A DNA stretch of 64,000 bases, taken from contig BPIE01000001.1 of assembly GCA_026003935.1 (NCBI GenBank), positions 1,116,001-1,180,000 of the forward strand. The letters run 5' to 3'. The position numbers and the translations under genes are program-made. Positions 18,362 to 26,559 of this stretch are shown one piece after another (position 1 is the stretch's first letter; every line of letters starts with the position of its first letter). The stretch comes from Tepidiforma sp. Its GTDB lineage: Bacteria > Chloroflexota > Dehalococcoidia > Tepidiformales > Tepidiformaceae. The notes beneath the pieces were generated by a model. It had not been told where the DNA came from. It made no database searches and was given only the letters and a program-made list of their open reading frames with translations.

Positions 18362-19048
18362 TTAGTGCCCAATCTCAGCCGGCATGTACGTGATTGCGTC
18401 TCCGCTGGCCGTCCAGAACCAAACCAGCCCCGCCGGCGACAAACGGCAGCCGTAGTACACGCCCGCAATCCCGCTCTCGTTGACCGCAATCGCGCGGCCA
18501 GCGCCTGACTCGACCTCGTAGATGAGGTAGTAACGCCGTTCGGGCGGCCCGTAATCCCACCCCCAGACCACGGCGTACAACTCGGCGCCTTCGTCGCGCA
18601 GGCGAATGATGCTATCCACCACGCCCGGGCCGGCCGGGGCGTTAACACCCTCGCAATCGCCGATTGTGATGTACTGCCCGACAAGCGTTCCGGGGCTCGC
18701 TCCGGGTGGACAGGTCGGGTATGCCCCAATACCAATTCCCGGCCCCGGGGTCTGGCCGCATGCTTCCGGCCTACCGCCGAGCAATTGGAGCAGCCTGTCG
18801 GCGTCGCGATCGCGGACCGCATCGGCGACCTCTTTGACGATACCTGGCAGCGGCGGGCGAGATGGGTCCGGCGTGGCCGAGGGCGTCGCTGAAGGCGCGG
18901 GCGTGGCTTGCGTGGCGATGGCTGTGGCGGAAACAGCCGGGGCTTCTGCCTGGTCTTCGCCTGAACAGGCAACGGCCAGCCAGGGCAAGACACTTAGTAG
19001 AAGTACCTGAAGACCCACGAGAGGCCGCGGAGCATCGTATCGCCGCAT
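18362..19048 (-). CDS. Uncharacterised lipoprotein
   Basis: 228 residues. A signal peptide ends in the lipobox LAVAC (Cys28), followed by a Thr/Ala/Pro linker (about 35-70). The C-terminal globular part has VVWGWDYGPPERRYYLIYEVESG, of which the core is WGWDYGPPERRYY, and GLVWFWTASGD. It should be anchored to the outer face of the membrane. It starts with ATG 19048 behind gggag and overlaps the end of the cysteine-rich gene by 55 bp, so the two are coupled. No family recognised. Confidence 0.7.
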   Translation of the reverse strand: MRRYDAPRPLVGLQVLLLSVLPWLAVACSGEDQAEAPAVSATAIATQATPAPSATPSATPDPSRPPLPGIVKEVADAVRDRDADRLLQLLGGRPEACGQTPGPGIGIGAYPTCPPGASPGTLVGQYITIGDCEGVNAPAGPGVVDSIIRLRDEGAELYAVVWGWDYGPPERRYYLIYEVESGAGRAIAVNESGIAGVYYGCRLSPAGLVWFWTASGDAITYMPAEIGH

Positions 19049-19611
19049 GATATACTCCCATTCACGACAGAGTTACCGCAACGCTCCCAATGGACGTGTG
19101 GCCCTGTATAGCATTGCCCACACGAACCAGGTGCCACGGAGCCTATTACCTTGTAAGCGCGCCCTGTTCCAGGTTCAATGGATGTATTGTAGTAGCCGCT
19201 TGGAAGGCCATTATTCACGTGGGCAAATGTGACAGCCCCTAGAAGTTTACCGCTCCCATTCAGTCCAGAGTACATGTAGACGTTCATGACCCTCGTGTAC
19301 GGAAGCGAGCTGCACCCCGAGGCGGCCGAACAGGAGTTGTTGGCCAGCCCAACCCAGATCGAAGCGACAATTGGGTCAGCAGTAAATACGATGTCGGGGG
19401 TTGCCGTACCAGTATTGATATCTTGTGGCTCACTGCAAGATACTGACGGATGGCAGCACGAACCGCATGACAACTGGTCGCAGTACTTTCCTGTCGCCGC
19501 TATCTGACGATCGGTCCGGCAGACGACTGGGTTTGGTGCGCAAGTGACCGGACCGGTCCAGCAGGAAACTACTGTGCCGGTTACCGGGGCATACACGTAA
19601 AAGCTAGGCAT
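18994..19611 (-). CDS. Cysteine-rich protein with M23-like motifs
   Basis: 205 residues with 14 Cys and no signal peptide or membrane segment. The start YAPVTGTVV (residues 7-15) resembles the first strand of M23 peptidases. FAH in the middle and TGPHVHWE (169-176) resemble the AH and GxHxHxE zinc motifs. The usual first HxxxD site is not evident, so peptidase activity is doubtful. A strong aaggaga ribosome site precedes ATG 19611. Base composition is clearly lower in G+C than the flanks. Its neighbours are a Tat-type protein, a lipoprotein and a MauE-like protein. Otherwise unknown. Confidence 0.65.
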   Translation of the reverse strand: MPSFYVYAPVTGTVVSCWTGPVTCAPNPVVCRTDRQIAATGKYCDQLSCGSCCHPSVSCSEPQDINTGTATPDIVFTADPIVASIWVGLANNSCSAASGCSSLPYTRVMNVYMYSGLNGSGKLLGAVTFAHVNNGLPSGYYNTSIEPGTGRAYKVIGSVAPGSCGQCYTGPHVHWERCGNSVVNGSISCGDTMLRGLSWVFRYFY

Positions 19612-19646
19612 GACACATTCTCCTTTCTTATCGAACGTTCGTTGCG

Positions 19647-20315
19647 TTACGCCTGCTCGAGTTCGAATGGAAATCGCTCCGCCTGGAAAGCGGGGGCGCG
19701 CATCGTCGCAATCATTCTGTACAAGCCTTCGTCGGACGCCCAAATTGCCACGATTTCGTGAAGGGCAGTCCAATATATTCCCGGGACGGGCGTCGCTGCG
19801 GTCTTTACCGGGAAAACTGGTCGCTCCGGGGTGCCCGCAACGGGGACGGGGTATGGCCGAATGTAGTGCGGCTGAGCGGTGATGACTACCGACGCGAACG
19901 GCCCGTCTTTGACCTCCGTGATCGTGGCCACCTCGAATACCCGGGAGCCAGAAAACGTGGCTCGGATCGATGAGACTGGTTGCCCTTTAACCTTCCAGAG
20001 GGGGACACCCAGGGCTCGCGCTTCAGCGCCAGATAGCGAGCGCGTAATTCCGGTCGGTTCGGGCCCATCCCCGATCTTCTCCAGTATCGGCGGAGCGAGC
20101 ACCGGCACTTTCTCCGGCGCCGGGCGAGCCGCGCCGGGTGCGAGAAGCAGCAGCCCGTTGTAAATTTCTCCCGCATCCGAGCCGCGCCCATCAGCGGCAC
20201 GGGCAATGTCACGCCTTCGAAGCCCGAGCGGGTCAACGACGGCGCCGAACGCCGCCATGCCGCCTGCCGCCAGCTTTCGTAGCACCTGCCGCCGGCTTGT
20301 TTCGCGAAAGAGCAT
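19647..20315 (-). CDS. Uncharacterised Tat-type secreted protein
   Basis: 222 residues from ATG 20315, with ggaggcgagg directly upstream (an in-frame ATG at 20351 has no ribosome site). The N-terminus has a twin-arginine pattern, SRRQVLRKLAAGGMAAFGAVV, of which SRRQVL is the recognition core. Export in a folded state is predicted. The rest has repeated beta-like segments (VFEVATITEVKD, ASVVITAQPHYIRPYP) with no known motif. It is second in the leftward five-gene island. Confidence 0.65.
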   Translation of the reverse strand: MLFRETSRRQVLRKLAAGGMAAFGAVVDPLGLRRRDIARAADGRGSDAGEIYNGLLLLAPGAARPAPEKVPVLAPPILEKIGDGPEPTGITRSLSGAEARALGVPLWKVKGQPVSSIRATFSGSRVFEVATITEVKDGPFASVVITAQPHYIRPYPVPVAGTPERPVFPVKTAATPVPGIYWTALHEIVAIWASDEGLYRMIATMRAPAFQAERFPFELEQA

Positions 20316-20391
20316 CCTCGCCTCCAGCGTCCAATCTCTGGTCTGCCGCAAGAGTGTGCTGCCCGGCTACGCGCCTGTCTGAGAAAAAGTC

Positions 20392-20691
20392 TTACAGCAC
20401 GCGATTCTTGCTTATGAGATGGAACGCGGGGGCGCAGCAGCACGTGGCATGCAGCTCCGCCCACGTACGAAGGAAGTCCCGGGTTGGCTCGAATCCGACC
20501 GGGTCCAGGACGTGGCAGGCAAGCTCTCGTATGTGCCGGTAGACCGACTTCGAACTTCGGCCGCTGGCCGCGGCGATGTCCTGCGGCGTCCAGCCCACGC
20601 AGATGGCTGCTATCAGGCGCTGCTGGTAGTCGGTGAGGTCACGGGCGTGGCGTCCACCTAGCAGGCGGAGCACTTCTCGCGGCTGATACAC
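20392..20691 (-). CDS. LuxR/GerE-type HTH protein
   Basis: 99 residues from GTG 20691, placed 6 nt after AGGAG. A single helix-turn-helix of LuxR/sigma-4 type covers LTDYQQRLIAAICVGWTPQDIAAASGRSSKSVYRHI (core QDIAAASGRSSKSVYRH), about residues 19-55. No receiver or ligand domain is present. The C-terminus carries three adjacent Cys (TCCC). First gene of the island, so probably its regulator. Confidence 0.7.
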   Translation of the reverse strand: MYQPREVLRLLGGRHARDLTDYQQRLIAAICVGWTPQDIAAASGRSSKSVYRHIRELACHVLDPVGFEPTRDFLRTWAELHATCCCAPAFHLISKNRVL

Positions 20692-20744
20692 GATCCACTC
20701 CTGCCCCCCCCGGCTCAAGGGTCCGCAACTGGGGCATTTGGTCG

Positions 20745-20774
20745 CCTATAGCACAAGCAATAATGAAGAATCAA
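20745..20774 (-). promoter_or_regulatory. Sigma70-like promoter of the island operon
   Basis: On the minus strand TTGATT (20769-20774), 18 bp, TATAGG (20745-20750). The start site would be near 20738, giving a leader of about 46 nt. It is the most recognisable -35/-10 pair in the window and lies in A/T-richer DNA. Confidence 0.55.
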
Positions 20775-20868
20775 GGCCCAGTGCATCACCCAGTTCGCCG
20801 GTTGGCAAACGGGCGGCAAAACATCAGCTTCCAGCACGGAGCCGGCTCGCGGCGAAAGCGGACAGGCT
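20775..20868. other. Intergenic remainder between the island promoter and the PAP2 gene
   Basis: No gene, hairpin or repeat is evident. It marks the change from the lower-GC island to the GC-rich flank. Confidence 0.4.
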
Positions 20869-21735
20869 TTACTCCACCGGTTCGAGGGCGAGAAGGCGGG
20901 CGGTGAGGGCCCCCCGGATGGCGGGCCACCAGCGTTCGATGAGGAGGGCGATGCCGAAGCCGGCGAAGCTGACGATGCCGCCGAGAACGGCATCGAGGAT
21001 GAAGTGGTTCCCGGTCATGACAACGGCGAAGAACATGGCGACGGGCCAGGCGATGCCGAAGGCAACGGCGGCGGGGTTTCGCCCGACCCACGCGACGACG
21101 GCGCCGAGGAGGAGCGCCCAGCCGAAATGGAGGCTGGGCACGGCGGCAAAGGGATTGACGAAGGCCTCGGTCTCCTGGGCGTTGTAGCCGAAGCGGTCGA
21201 AGGCGGCCATGGTATCGATGAACCCGGAGAAGGGCACGAGGCGCGGAGGGGCGACCGGGAAAAGCCAGTAGATGACGACGCCGATGGCGCCGGAGGCGAG
21301 GAAGGCGTTGCGGGTGCGGTAATACGCGCGGCGGTGGAAGACGAAGAGCCAAACGGCGAGGAGGGCGACGAGGGGCATGTGGCCCCAGAAGTAGATCCAG
21401 TTCATCGCCTTGATGGCCCAGTAGGAATCGAGAATCCAGGCCTGCATGCGGAGCTCCCAGTAGATGTGGAGCTGCTGTTCGAGCTCGATGAGGTTGAAGG
21501 CGCGGACCATCGCTTCGCCGGCGCGGCCGACGACCATGCTGCGGACGGTGAAGTAGATGAGGAACGCGACGACCACGACAGCGGCTTCGAAGATGCCGTA
21601 GCGGCGGATGGCGCTCCAGAGGCGGGCCGCGCGGTCGAGGTGGCGGTGAGCGGAGCGTTGGCATGGGAACGCGCTCCGGTGGCCGCCGGGGCAGTCGGCG
21701 GGGATAATGCCACTTTCAAAGTAGCACGCCGGCAC
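20869..21735 (-). CDS. PAP2 superfamily membrane phosphatase
   Basis: About 288 residues with six hydrophobic segments. Phosphatase motifs are VPSLHFGWALLLG (PSxH type) and GNHFILDAVLGG (motif 3, His and Asp). The first motif region is APPRLVPFSG. The family (PAP2_3, inositolphosphotransferase-like) dephosphorylates lipid phosphates or transfers headgroups. GTG 21735 is the only start codon upstream of the first helix in frame, leaving 31 bp to the divergent peptidase gene. That start is uncertain. Confidence 0.8.
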   Translation of the reverse strand: MPACYFESGIIPADCPGGHRSAFPCQRSAHRHLDRAARLWSAIRRYGIFEAAVVVVAFLIYFTVRSMVVGRAGEAMVRAFNLIELEQQLHIYWELRMQAWILDSYWAIKAMNWIYFWGHMPLVALLAVWLFVFHRRAYYRTRNAFLASGAIGVVIYWLFPVAPPRLVPFSGFIDTMAAFDRFGYNAQETEAFVNPFAAVPSLHFGWALLLGAVVAWVGRNPAAVAFGIAWPVAMFFAVVMTGNHFILDAVLGGIVSFAGFGIALLIERWWPAIRGALTARLLALEPVE

Positions 21736-21766
21736 GAGGCCGGCCTGTGCGACGGGAGAGTACAGC

Positions 21767-23276
21767 GTGAAGGTTCGGGTCGAGCACGGAGACATCACCC
21801 GGGTGGCGGCGGACGCGGTGGTGGTGAATCTGTTCGAGGGCGTGACCATGCCCGGCGGCGGCACCGGCGCGGTGGACGAAGCGCTCGACGGGGCGATCAG
21901 CGCGGTGATCGCCGCGGGCGACCTGCGGGGGAAGGCGGGTGAGCTGGTGACGATCCCCACCTTCGGGAAGATCCGGGCGCCGCGGGTCCTCGTCGCGGGG
22001 CTGGGCGACCGCGTCGGAGTTCGACATCGACGCGGTGCGGAATCTCTCGGCGAACGTGGTCCGGGCGCTCCGCCGGCCGGGCATCCGCCGGGTGGCGACG
22101 ATTGCGCACGGGGCGGGCATCGCCGGCCTCGATGCAGAGGCATGCGCGCAGGCAATCGCAGAGGGGTCGATCCTCGGGAATTACCGGTTCGTGAAGCACA
22201 AGTCGAATCCGGGCGACGAGCGGGCGGAGATCGAGGAGCTCGTCATCGTCGAGTTCGACCCGGTGAAGCTGGCGCCTATGGAGCGGGCGGTGGAGCGGGG
22301 CAGCATCCTCGCCGAGGCGACGAACATCGCGCGGGACTGGGCGAACGAGCCTTCGAACCACCTGACACCGACGATGCTGGCGGAACGCGCGGCGGCGCTG
22401 GCGCGGGATGCCGGGCTCGAGATCGAGGTGCTCGAGCGGGAGGACATGGAGCGGAAAGGGATGGGGTCGCTGCTGTCGGTGGCGCGCGGGAGTGCGGAGC
22501 CGCCGAAGCTCATCCGGCTGGGATACCGGGGCCGGGGGGGCGAAGGCTGGGACCTCGCGCTGGTCGGCAAGGGGATCACGTTCGATACGGGCGGGATCAG
22601 CATCAAGCCGGCAGCGAACATGGAGGCGATGAAGGCCGACATGACGGGCGCGGCGAATGTGCTGGCGGCGGCGTGGGCGCTGGCGAAGCTCGGGGCGAAG
22701 CTGAATGTGCTCGCCATCGCCCCGTGTACGGAGAACATGCCCTCGGGGACGGCGACGAAGCCGGGCGACGTGGTGCGGGCGATGAATGGGCGGACGATCG
22801 AGGTCATCAATACCGACGCCGAGGGTCGGCTGGTGCTGGCGGACGCCATCTGCTGGGCGAACGAGCTGGGCGCGAAGCGGATCGTGGACGTGGCAACGCT
22901 CACGGGGGCGGTGACGACGGCGCTCGGCGACGTGTGCTACGCACTGATGACGAACGACGATGCGTTCGCGCGGGAAGTGGAACGGGCGGCGGCGGCCGCA
23001 GGCGAGAAGACGTGGCGGCTGCCGATGTGGAAGGAGTACGACGAATACATCAAGAGCGATGTGGCCGACTGCCGGAACGTCGGGGCGGGGAACCGCGGTG
23101 CGGGGACAATCGTCGGCGCGAAGTTCCTCGAGCCGTTTGCGGGGAAGACGCCATGGGTGCACCTGGACATCGCCGGCGTGGACAACATGCCCTCGGACCG
23201 GGGATGGGTGACGAAGGGCGCAAGCGGCTACAGCGTCCGGGCGCTGATCAACCTCGGGCTGGCGCTGGGGCGGTAG
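21767..23276 (+). pseudogene. pepA: Leucyl aminopeptidase, one frameshift
   Basis: M17 family cytosolic aminopeptidase, which removes N-terminal residues using two metal ions. The N-terminal domain begins at GTG 21767. After LVAGLGD (about 22010) one extra base shifts the frame. The second frame continues EFDIDAVRNLSANV and runs to 23276. All catalytic motifs are intact downstream: VGKGITFDTGGISIKP (Lys and metal ligands) and VINTDAEGRLVLAD. Corrected length is about 502 residues, normal for the family. Sequencing error or recent mutation. Confidence 0.87.
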
Positions 23277-23336
23277 GCCGGCAGGTCGGCGCCCGGGTGG
23301 GGGCGGCCGACACGCCGCGTCGATAGGCCGCGGGGG

Positions 23337-23927
23337 TCAGGCGGGCGCGCGGAGCTGTCGGAGGCGCGGGGCGAGGCTCTTCGGCGGAGTCTGCGCCGCG
23401 GGCTGGGGCAGCACGGTGAGGTCGAGCTTCACGAAGGCGCAATCGCCTTCGACCGAGACCTGGGGCCGGAAGGGCGAGTTGCGGAAGACGGTGAGCATGG
23501 GGGTGTTTTCGTAGAGGACGGCGGCGGTGAAGCGGTCGATGCCCTGCTCGCGGGCGTGCTCGGCGAGGCGCTCAAGGAGGGCGGGGCCGATGCCGCGGCC
23601 CTGGAGGGCATCTTCGACGATGAAGGCGACCTCGGCGGAGTTGGGGGCATCGCGTTCGTAGCGGCCGATCCCGTGGATGGTGTCGCTCTCGAGCGGGCTT
23701 GCGACGAAGGCGGCGCGGTCGCGGAAGTCGACCGTGCAGAGGCGAACGGCAACCTCGTTGGTGAGGCGGCGGCGGGGGGTGAAGTAGCGCATGCGGAGCG
23801 ATTCCCGCGAGAGCCGCTCGTGGAAGTCGAAGAGGTTGGGCACGTCGTCGGGGCGGATGGGGCGGAGCCGCATCGCCTCCCCGGTGCGGGTGGTGAAGCG
23901 CCGCTCAGCTGGATACGTGACGTCCAT
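23337..23927 (-). CDS. GNAT family N-acetyltransferase
   Basis: 196 residues. The acetyl-CoA loop is VEDALQGRGIGPALLERLAEHA (core QGRGIG), with the substrate half before it (LRPIRPDDVPNLFDFHERLS). The overall pattern is like the C-terminal acetyltransferase domain of protein lysine acetylases (Pat). It acetylates an amine, perhaps a lysine on another protein, but the target is unknown. A leaderless-type CATACT lies 6 nt from the ATG. Confidence 0.85.
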   Translation of the reverse strand: MDVTYPAERRFTTRTGEAMRLRPIRPDDVPNLFDFHERLSRESLRMRYFTPRRRLTNEVAVRLCTVDFRDRAAFVASPLESDTIHGIGRYERDAPNSAEVAFIVEDALQGRGIGPALLERLAEHAREQGIDRFTAAVLYENTPMLTVFRNSPFRPQVSVEGDCAFVKLDLTVLPQPAAQTPPKSLAPRLRQLRAPA

Positions 23928-23933
23928 GGCGTC

Positions 23934-23939
23934 AGTATG
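23934..23939 (-). promoter_or_regulatory. -10 element for the GNAT gene (leaderless geometry)
   Basis: CATACT on the minus strand, then 6 nt, then ATG 23927. Confidence 0.5.
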
Positions 23940-24028
23940 ACAGAGGGCGGGCGCTCATTCGGTTATCGGCGGGTGCAGATTGCGGCTTCCGATGGGCGGG
24001 CGCGGGTGCGTCTATCGATTGCGGCCGC

Positions 24029-25372
24029 TCAGTCGGCGCCGGAGGGTGACCGGGCCGGGGGTGCGGAGGGTGCGGCGGCTTCGGCGGCCCGGGCGGGTGC
24101 CGGCCGGGCGAAGAGGACGGCAACGGCGGCGATGTAGGTGAGGATAGCGGTAATGGTGAATGGAACGGTGTAGCCGTCGGTGGCGTCGTGGATGATGCCG
24201 ACGCCGATGGGACCGAGGCCGCTGCCGACCTGCCCGGCGAGGGAGATGAGGCCAAAGATGGAGCCGAAGGAGACCATGCCGAAGATTTCGCCGACGAGGA
24301 GCGATTGCATCATGTAGATGTTGCCGATGGTGAGGCCGAAGACGAGGGTGAGGGCCCAGGTGGCGGCGACGCTGTCGGTATGGATGATGAGCATGATGGC
24401 GGTGGCCTGGACGACGAAGAGGATGACGGTGAGGAGGCGGCGGTCGACGTTGTCGGCGAAGATGCCGACGGCGAGGCGGGCGACGATGGAGCCGAAGGCG
24501 GTGACGGAGATGGTGAAGGCTGCCGCGCTGCGGGAGCCGAGGCGGTCTTCGAGGAAGGTGACCTGGTGAACGACGTAGCCGGTCTGGGCGATGAGGACGA
24601 GAAGGAAGGCGATGAGGATGCCCCAGAAGCCGATCGTGCGCATGGCCTCAGCGCGGGTCCAGGGGCGGAGCTGCGCGGCGAGCGCGGCCTGGCGGGCGGC
24701 AGGGGGCTCCCGGTCGGCGGTATCGCCGTCGGGGAGCATGCCGACCTCCATAGGGTCGAAGACGATGACGCCGAGGATGACGGGGATGGAGGTGATGATG
24801 ACGAGGGCGCCGAGGACGGGGGTGGCGAGCTCGAGCCCGCCGGCATCGATGAGGCGGCTGGCGACGGGCGCGAGGATGACGCCGCCGAGGGAGACGCCGG
24901 TAAACGAGATGCTCATGGCGAGCGCGCGCCGCCGCACGAACCAGCGCGTGAGGATGGCATTGACGGCGATGTTGCTCGACATGCCGAAGGCGACGGCGAA
25001 CACGAAATAGACGAGGTAGAGCTGCCAGAGCTCGTTGACGAGGCCGATGAGGGCAGCGCTGATGCCGTTGATGACGCTGCCGATGAGCATGAACCGGAGG
25101 GGGCCGTAGCGGTCGACGTAGGGCCCGACGATGGCGGCGGTGAGGCCGGAGACGCAGAAGTAGATGGCCGGGGCCCAGGAGACCTGGGCGGTGGACCAGC
25201 CGTGGGCGTCTTTGAGCGGCTTGAGGAAGATGGGCAGGCCGTAATAGCCGACCCCCACGCCCACCATCATGAGGGCGGCGCAGGCGATGGCGACGTACCA
25301 GCCGTAGAACCAGGTGCGCGGCAGGATACGCGCGGCGGGCGGGAGAGGCCGCTGGCGGGCTGGCGCTGTCAT
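24029..25372 (-). CDS. MFS transporter
   Basis: 447 residues with about 12 hydrophobic segments in two halves joined by a charged loop near residue 215 (MLPDGDTADREPPAARQAA). The inter-helix motif GPYVDRYGPLRFMLIG is a variant of the MFS loop 2-3 signature, and ADNVDRRLLTV repeats it in the second half. Probable export or uptake of a small acid or drug by proton coupling. The substrate is not evident. Start from ATG 25372, 7 nt after TAAAGT. Confidence 0.9.
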   Translation of the reverse strand: MTAPARQRPLPPAARILPRTWFYGWYVAIACAALMMVGVGVGYYGLPIFLKPLKDAHGWSTAQVSWAPAIYFCVSGLTAAIVGPYVDRYGPLRFMLIGSVINGISAALIGLVNELWQLYLVYFVFAVAFGMSSNIAVNAILTRWFVRRRALAMSISFTGVSLGGVILAPVASRLIDAGGLELATPVLGALVIITSIPVILGVIVFDPMEVGMLPDGDTADREPPAARQAALAAQLRPWTRAEAMRTIGFWGILIAFLLVLIAQTGYVVHQVTFLEDRLGSRSAAAFTISVTAFGSIVARLAVGIFADNVDRRLLTVILFVVQATAIMLIIHTDSVAATWALTLVFGLTIGNIYMMQSLLVGEIFGMVSFGSIFGLISLAGQVGSGLGPIGVGIIHDATDGYTVPFTITAILTYIAAVAVLFARPAPARAAEAAAPSAPPARSPSGAD

Positions 25373-25379
25373 TCGCTGT

Positions 25380-25385
25380 ACTTTA
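25380..25385 (-). promoter_or_regulatory. -10 element for the MFS gene (leaderless geometry)
   Basis: TAAAGT on the minus strand, 7 nt before ATG 25372. Confidence 0.5.
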
Positions 25386-25414
25386 ACGAATTTGCAGGGC
25401 CGCTGTGCGGCCGG

Positions 25415-26221
25415 TCAGCGGCCGTGGAAAACAGGTTCCCGCTTTTCGACGAAGGCGCGGGCGGCGTTCCGGTGGTCTTCGGTCTGGCCGCTGGCGACCA
25501 TGTTTTCGGCTTCGCGGGTGAGGGTATCGGCGAAGGTGTTGGTTTCGCCGAAGACGAAGTTATCCTTCATCCGCCCGTAGGCGAGGGTGGGGCCGCTGGC
25601 GAGGCGCTTCGCGAGGGCCATGGTCTCGGCCCAGAACTGGTCGTGTGGGACGACTTTGGAGACGATGCCGAGCTCGAGGGCGCGGCCAGCGTCGATGATG
25701 TCGGAAAGGAAGTAGAGCTCGCGGGCGCGCATCGGACCGACGAGGCGCTGGAGGAGCCAGGTTCCGCCGAAGTCGCCGCTGAAGCCGACTTTTGCGAAGG
25801 CCGTGGTGAAGCGGGCCTGGTCGCTGGCGATGCGGAGGTCTGCAGCAAGGGCAACGCTGAGGCCGGCGCCGGCCGCGACGCCGTTGACGGCCGCGATGGT
25901 TGGCTTGGGCATCTCGTGCAGGAGGCGGGAGACCTCTTCCTGCTGGCGGAGCACGTCGACGCGGGAGACGAGGCCGCCGCCTGAGCCGGAACCGGTGCGT
26001 TCGTTGGACTCGGCCATGGCTTTGACGTCGCCGCCGGCGCAGAACGCGCGGCCCGCGCCGGTGATGACGACGCAGCGGACGGCGGGGTCGGCGGCGGCAG
26101 CTGCGGCGGTTTCGGCGAGGGCATCGAGCATGGCGGGGTTCATGGCGTTGAGCGATTCGGGGCGGTTCATGGTGATGACGAGGATCGCGTCTTCGCGCGT
26201 GGTGAGGACGACGTCGGACAT
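25415..26221 (-). CDS. Enoyl-CoA hydratase/isomerase family protein
   Basis: 268 residues with the crotonase fold. AFCAGGDVKAMAE supplies the first oxyanion-hole residue. NGVAAGAGLSVALAADLRIAS supplies the second (core GVAAGAGLSVA). The position of the usual second catalytic Glu reads GGTWLLQRLVG, without Glu, as in several non-hydratase crotonases. The reaction may therefore be isomerisation or hydrolysis. ATG 26221 follows aggagcc. Confidence 0.88.
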   Translation of the reverse strand: MSDVVLTTREDAILVITMNRPESLNAMNPAMLDALAETAAAAAADPAVRCVVITGAGRAFCAGGDVKAMAESNERTGSGSGGGLVSRVDVLRQQEEVSRLLHEMPKPTIAAVNGVAAGAGLSVALAADLRIASDQARFTTAFAKVGFSGDFGGTWLLQRLVGPMRARELYFLSDIIDAGRALELGIVSKVVPHDQFWAETMALAKRLASGPTLAYGRMKDNFVFGETNTFADTLTREAENMVASGQTEDHRNAARAFVEKREPVFHGR

Positions 26222-26251
26222 GGCGAAGGCTCCTGGGTGGGGGTGGGGGTG

Positions 26252-26257
26252 ATTGTA
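26252..26257 (-). promoter_or_regulatory. -10 element for the enoyl-CoA hydratase gene
   Basis: TACAAT on the minus strand, about 30 nt upstream of ATG 26221, which has its own ribosome site. No convincing -35 is seen. Confidence 0.45.
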
Positions 26258-26284
26258 CGGGATGAGGGAGGCGGCAGGGGCAGG

Positions 26285-26313
26285 TTGTTCATTGGGGGGG
26301 ATGTCGATAGGGT
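26285..26313 (+). promoter_or_regulatory. Candidate promoter of rplJL
   Basis: TTGTTC (26285-26290), 17 bp, TAGGGT (26308-26313). It would start an untranslated leader of about 240 nt before rplJ. Confidence 0.45.
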
Positions 26314-26319
26314 ATGGGG

Positions 26320-26559
26320 GACAGTCGAAGAGCCTGAGACCGCAGGTCCCGATGCGACGCGTCCCCGGTGAGGGGGCGTGGGGAGAATGCCGAGAGGCGC
26401 CTGCCGAGGCGGAGAAATCGATGGCTGCCGGGTTCTGCCCGGCGGCGGTTGGTGTCCCTGCCCGGCGGCAGGGATTTTTGCTTTTCGGGAGTGCGGTCGG
26501 CGGGCGGGGCCCACGGCGGGCGGGAGCCCGCCACCAGGTACACGAGAAAGGAGGGGCGT
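26320..26559 (+). promoter_or_regulatory. L10 leader with transcription attenuator
   Basis: No gene in this stretch. It holds several GC hairpins, including GCCGGG with CCCGGC around 26427-26443, and a terminator-like hairpin (CCCTGC 26456-26461 with GCAGGG 26468-26473) followed by ATTTTTGCTTTT. L10 leaders elsewhere bind the L10-L12 complex to repress the operon. The run of U here suggests control by premature termination. Whether this folds like the Rfam L10 leader was not tested. Confidence 0.6.

Noticed and set aside
19632-19641. CGAACGTTCG palindrome as a second LexA site
   Set aside because: The half-sites abut with no 4-bp spacer, so it does not match the CGAAC-N4-GTTCG operator seen at lexA.
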